Part shown: positions 63,721-64,000 of the stretch, piece after piece | Position numbering within the stretch: position 1 is the first letter of the stretch | Layout: each line of letters starts with the position of its first letter | Notes under the pieces: model-generated | Told to the model about the DNA's origin: nothing | The model's input: the letters and a program-made list of their open reading frames with translations, nothing else | Databases searched by the model: none | Program-made: the position numbers and the translations under genes | Assembly (NCBI RefSeq): GCF_000428825.1 | Contig: NZ_KE386803.1 | Span: forward strand, 1 to 64,000 | Length of the DNA stretch: 64,000 nt | DNA from: Desulfomicrobium escambiense DSM 10707 | GTDB lineage: Bacteria > Desulfobacterota > Desulfovibrionia > Desulfovibrionales > Desulfomicrobiaceae | Direction of reading: 5' to 3'

Positions 63721-64000
63721 ATGACCGTCTTCATCCGCCTGATTTTCTGCCTGCTGCTGGCCTTTCCGGCCGCCGCCCTGGCCGCCCCGCCTGAAGTCGG
63801 TCAGACCATGCCCGCCCTGACCCTGCCCGTGCCCCAGGACCAGGCCGGTCAGGAAATGCTCGGGGTGCAGGGCAAGACCTCCTTCACCCTGGCCGACCTG
63901 CCGGGCGAACTCGTCTTCATCGAGGTCATCGGCGTCTATTGCCCCCAGTGCGTCAAGCAGTCGCCGGGCTTCAAGTCGCTTTTCAACCGCCTGAACAAGG
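63721..64000 (+). CDS. Thioredoxin-fold periplasmic protein, cut by the window end
   Basis: The first 93 residues are visible. A signal peptide (residues 1-22, LIFCLLLAFPAAALAA) precedes a thioredoxin-like domain (PEVGQTMPALTLPVP, then CPQC at about residues 79-82). TlpA/ResA-type disulfide reductase or peroxiredoxin-like redoxin are both possible. Start follows AAGGAG. It lies 34 bp after the response-regulator gene and may belong to the same operon. Confidence 0.83.
   Translation, partial: MTVFIRLIFCLLLAFPAAALAAPPEVGQTMPALTLPVPQDQAGQEMLGVQGKTSFTLADLPGELVFIEVIGVYCPQCVKQSPGFKSLFNRLNK

Overview
The window is GC-rich bacterial chromosome carrying a CO dehydrogenase operon with a CooA-type CO sensor, a selenocysteine periplasmic formate dehydrogenase, many two-component genes and the ispG–proS / xseA–M23–xseB–ispA–dxs gene order. 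Together these point to a sulfate-reducing deltaproteobacterium of the Desulfovibrionales (Desulfovibrio or Desulfomicrobium type). The genus is an inference; there is no rRNA in the window. No CRISPR array, prophage or complete insertion sequence was seen.

Layout. 1-6.7 kb: a CAT-anticodon tRNA, a thioredoxin-reductase-like flavoprotein, a hybrid kinase with an adenosine-specific-kinase-family gene, a glycine-zipper lipoprotein, sdaA and tRNA-Lys. 6.9-12.1 kb: a Bcr/CflA efflux pump, a PilZ protein, two unknown proteins and an amino-acid permease. 12.1-17.5 kb: a thiamine salvage operon (TPP riboswitch, thiM-thiE-thiD, an ABC transporter), with three tandem 62-bp hairpin repeats between the transporter permease and binding protein. 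17.5-21.3 kb: a complete siaABCD operon (phosphatase, kinase, phosphoprotein, diguanylate cyclase). 21.4-25.7 kb: a periplasmic binding protein overlapping a sensor kinase gene, then a PAPS-reductase-fold protein. 26.1-29.8 kb: cooA, cooC and cooS, with a consensus CooA site upstream of cooS; cooS is interrupted by an apparent single-base frameshift. 29.9-40.2 kb: ispG, an ADP-ribosylglycohydrolase-family gene, proS, a DUF559 nuclease-like gene followed by alternating inverted repeats, then xseA, an M23 peptidase, xseB, ispA and dxs.

40.3-51.8 kb: a universal stress protein, a rhodanese, an RluA/tautomerase/cupin operon, an orphan trpB behind a classical tryptophan attenuator (leader peptide with tandem Trp codons), a UPF0173 hydrolase, a hybrid kinase, cbiC, a CopZ-like chaperone and map. 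51.8-54.5 kb: an HAF-repeat secreted protein, a small secreted protein and an AT-rich gene-poor stretch with two adjacent perfect inverted repeats. 54.5-59.5 kb: fdhB and fdhA (UGA-encoded Sec191) and a transposase-derived protein with a degraded catalytic triad. 59.7-64 kb: a second binding-protein/kinase/response-regulator operon and the start of a thioredoxin-fold lipo- or periplasmic protein.

The genes fit an anaerobe that uses CO and formate as electron donors and senses its surroundings through many His-Asp systems. The observations most worth following are the trpB attenuator, the DUF559/repeat cluster, the CooA site with a four-cysteine insertion in CooA, the split cooS, the siaABCD operon, and the IS1595-derived protein beside the formate dehydrogenase.
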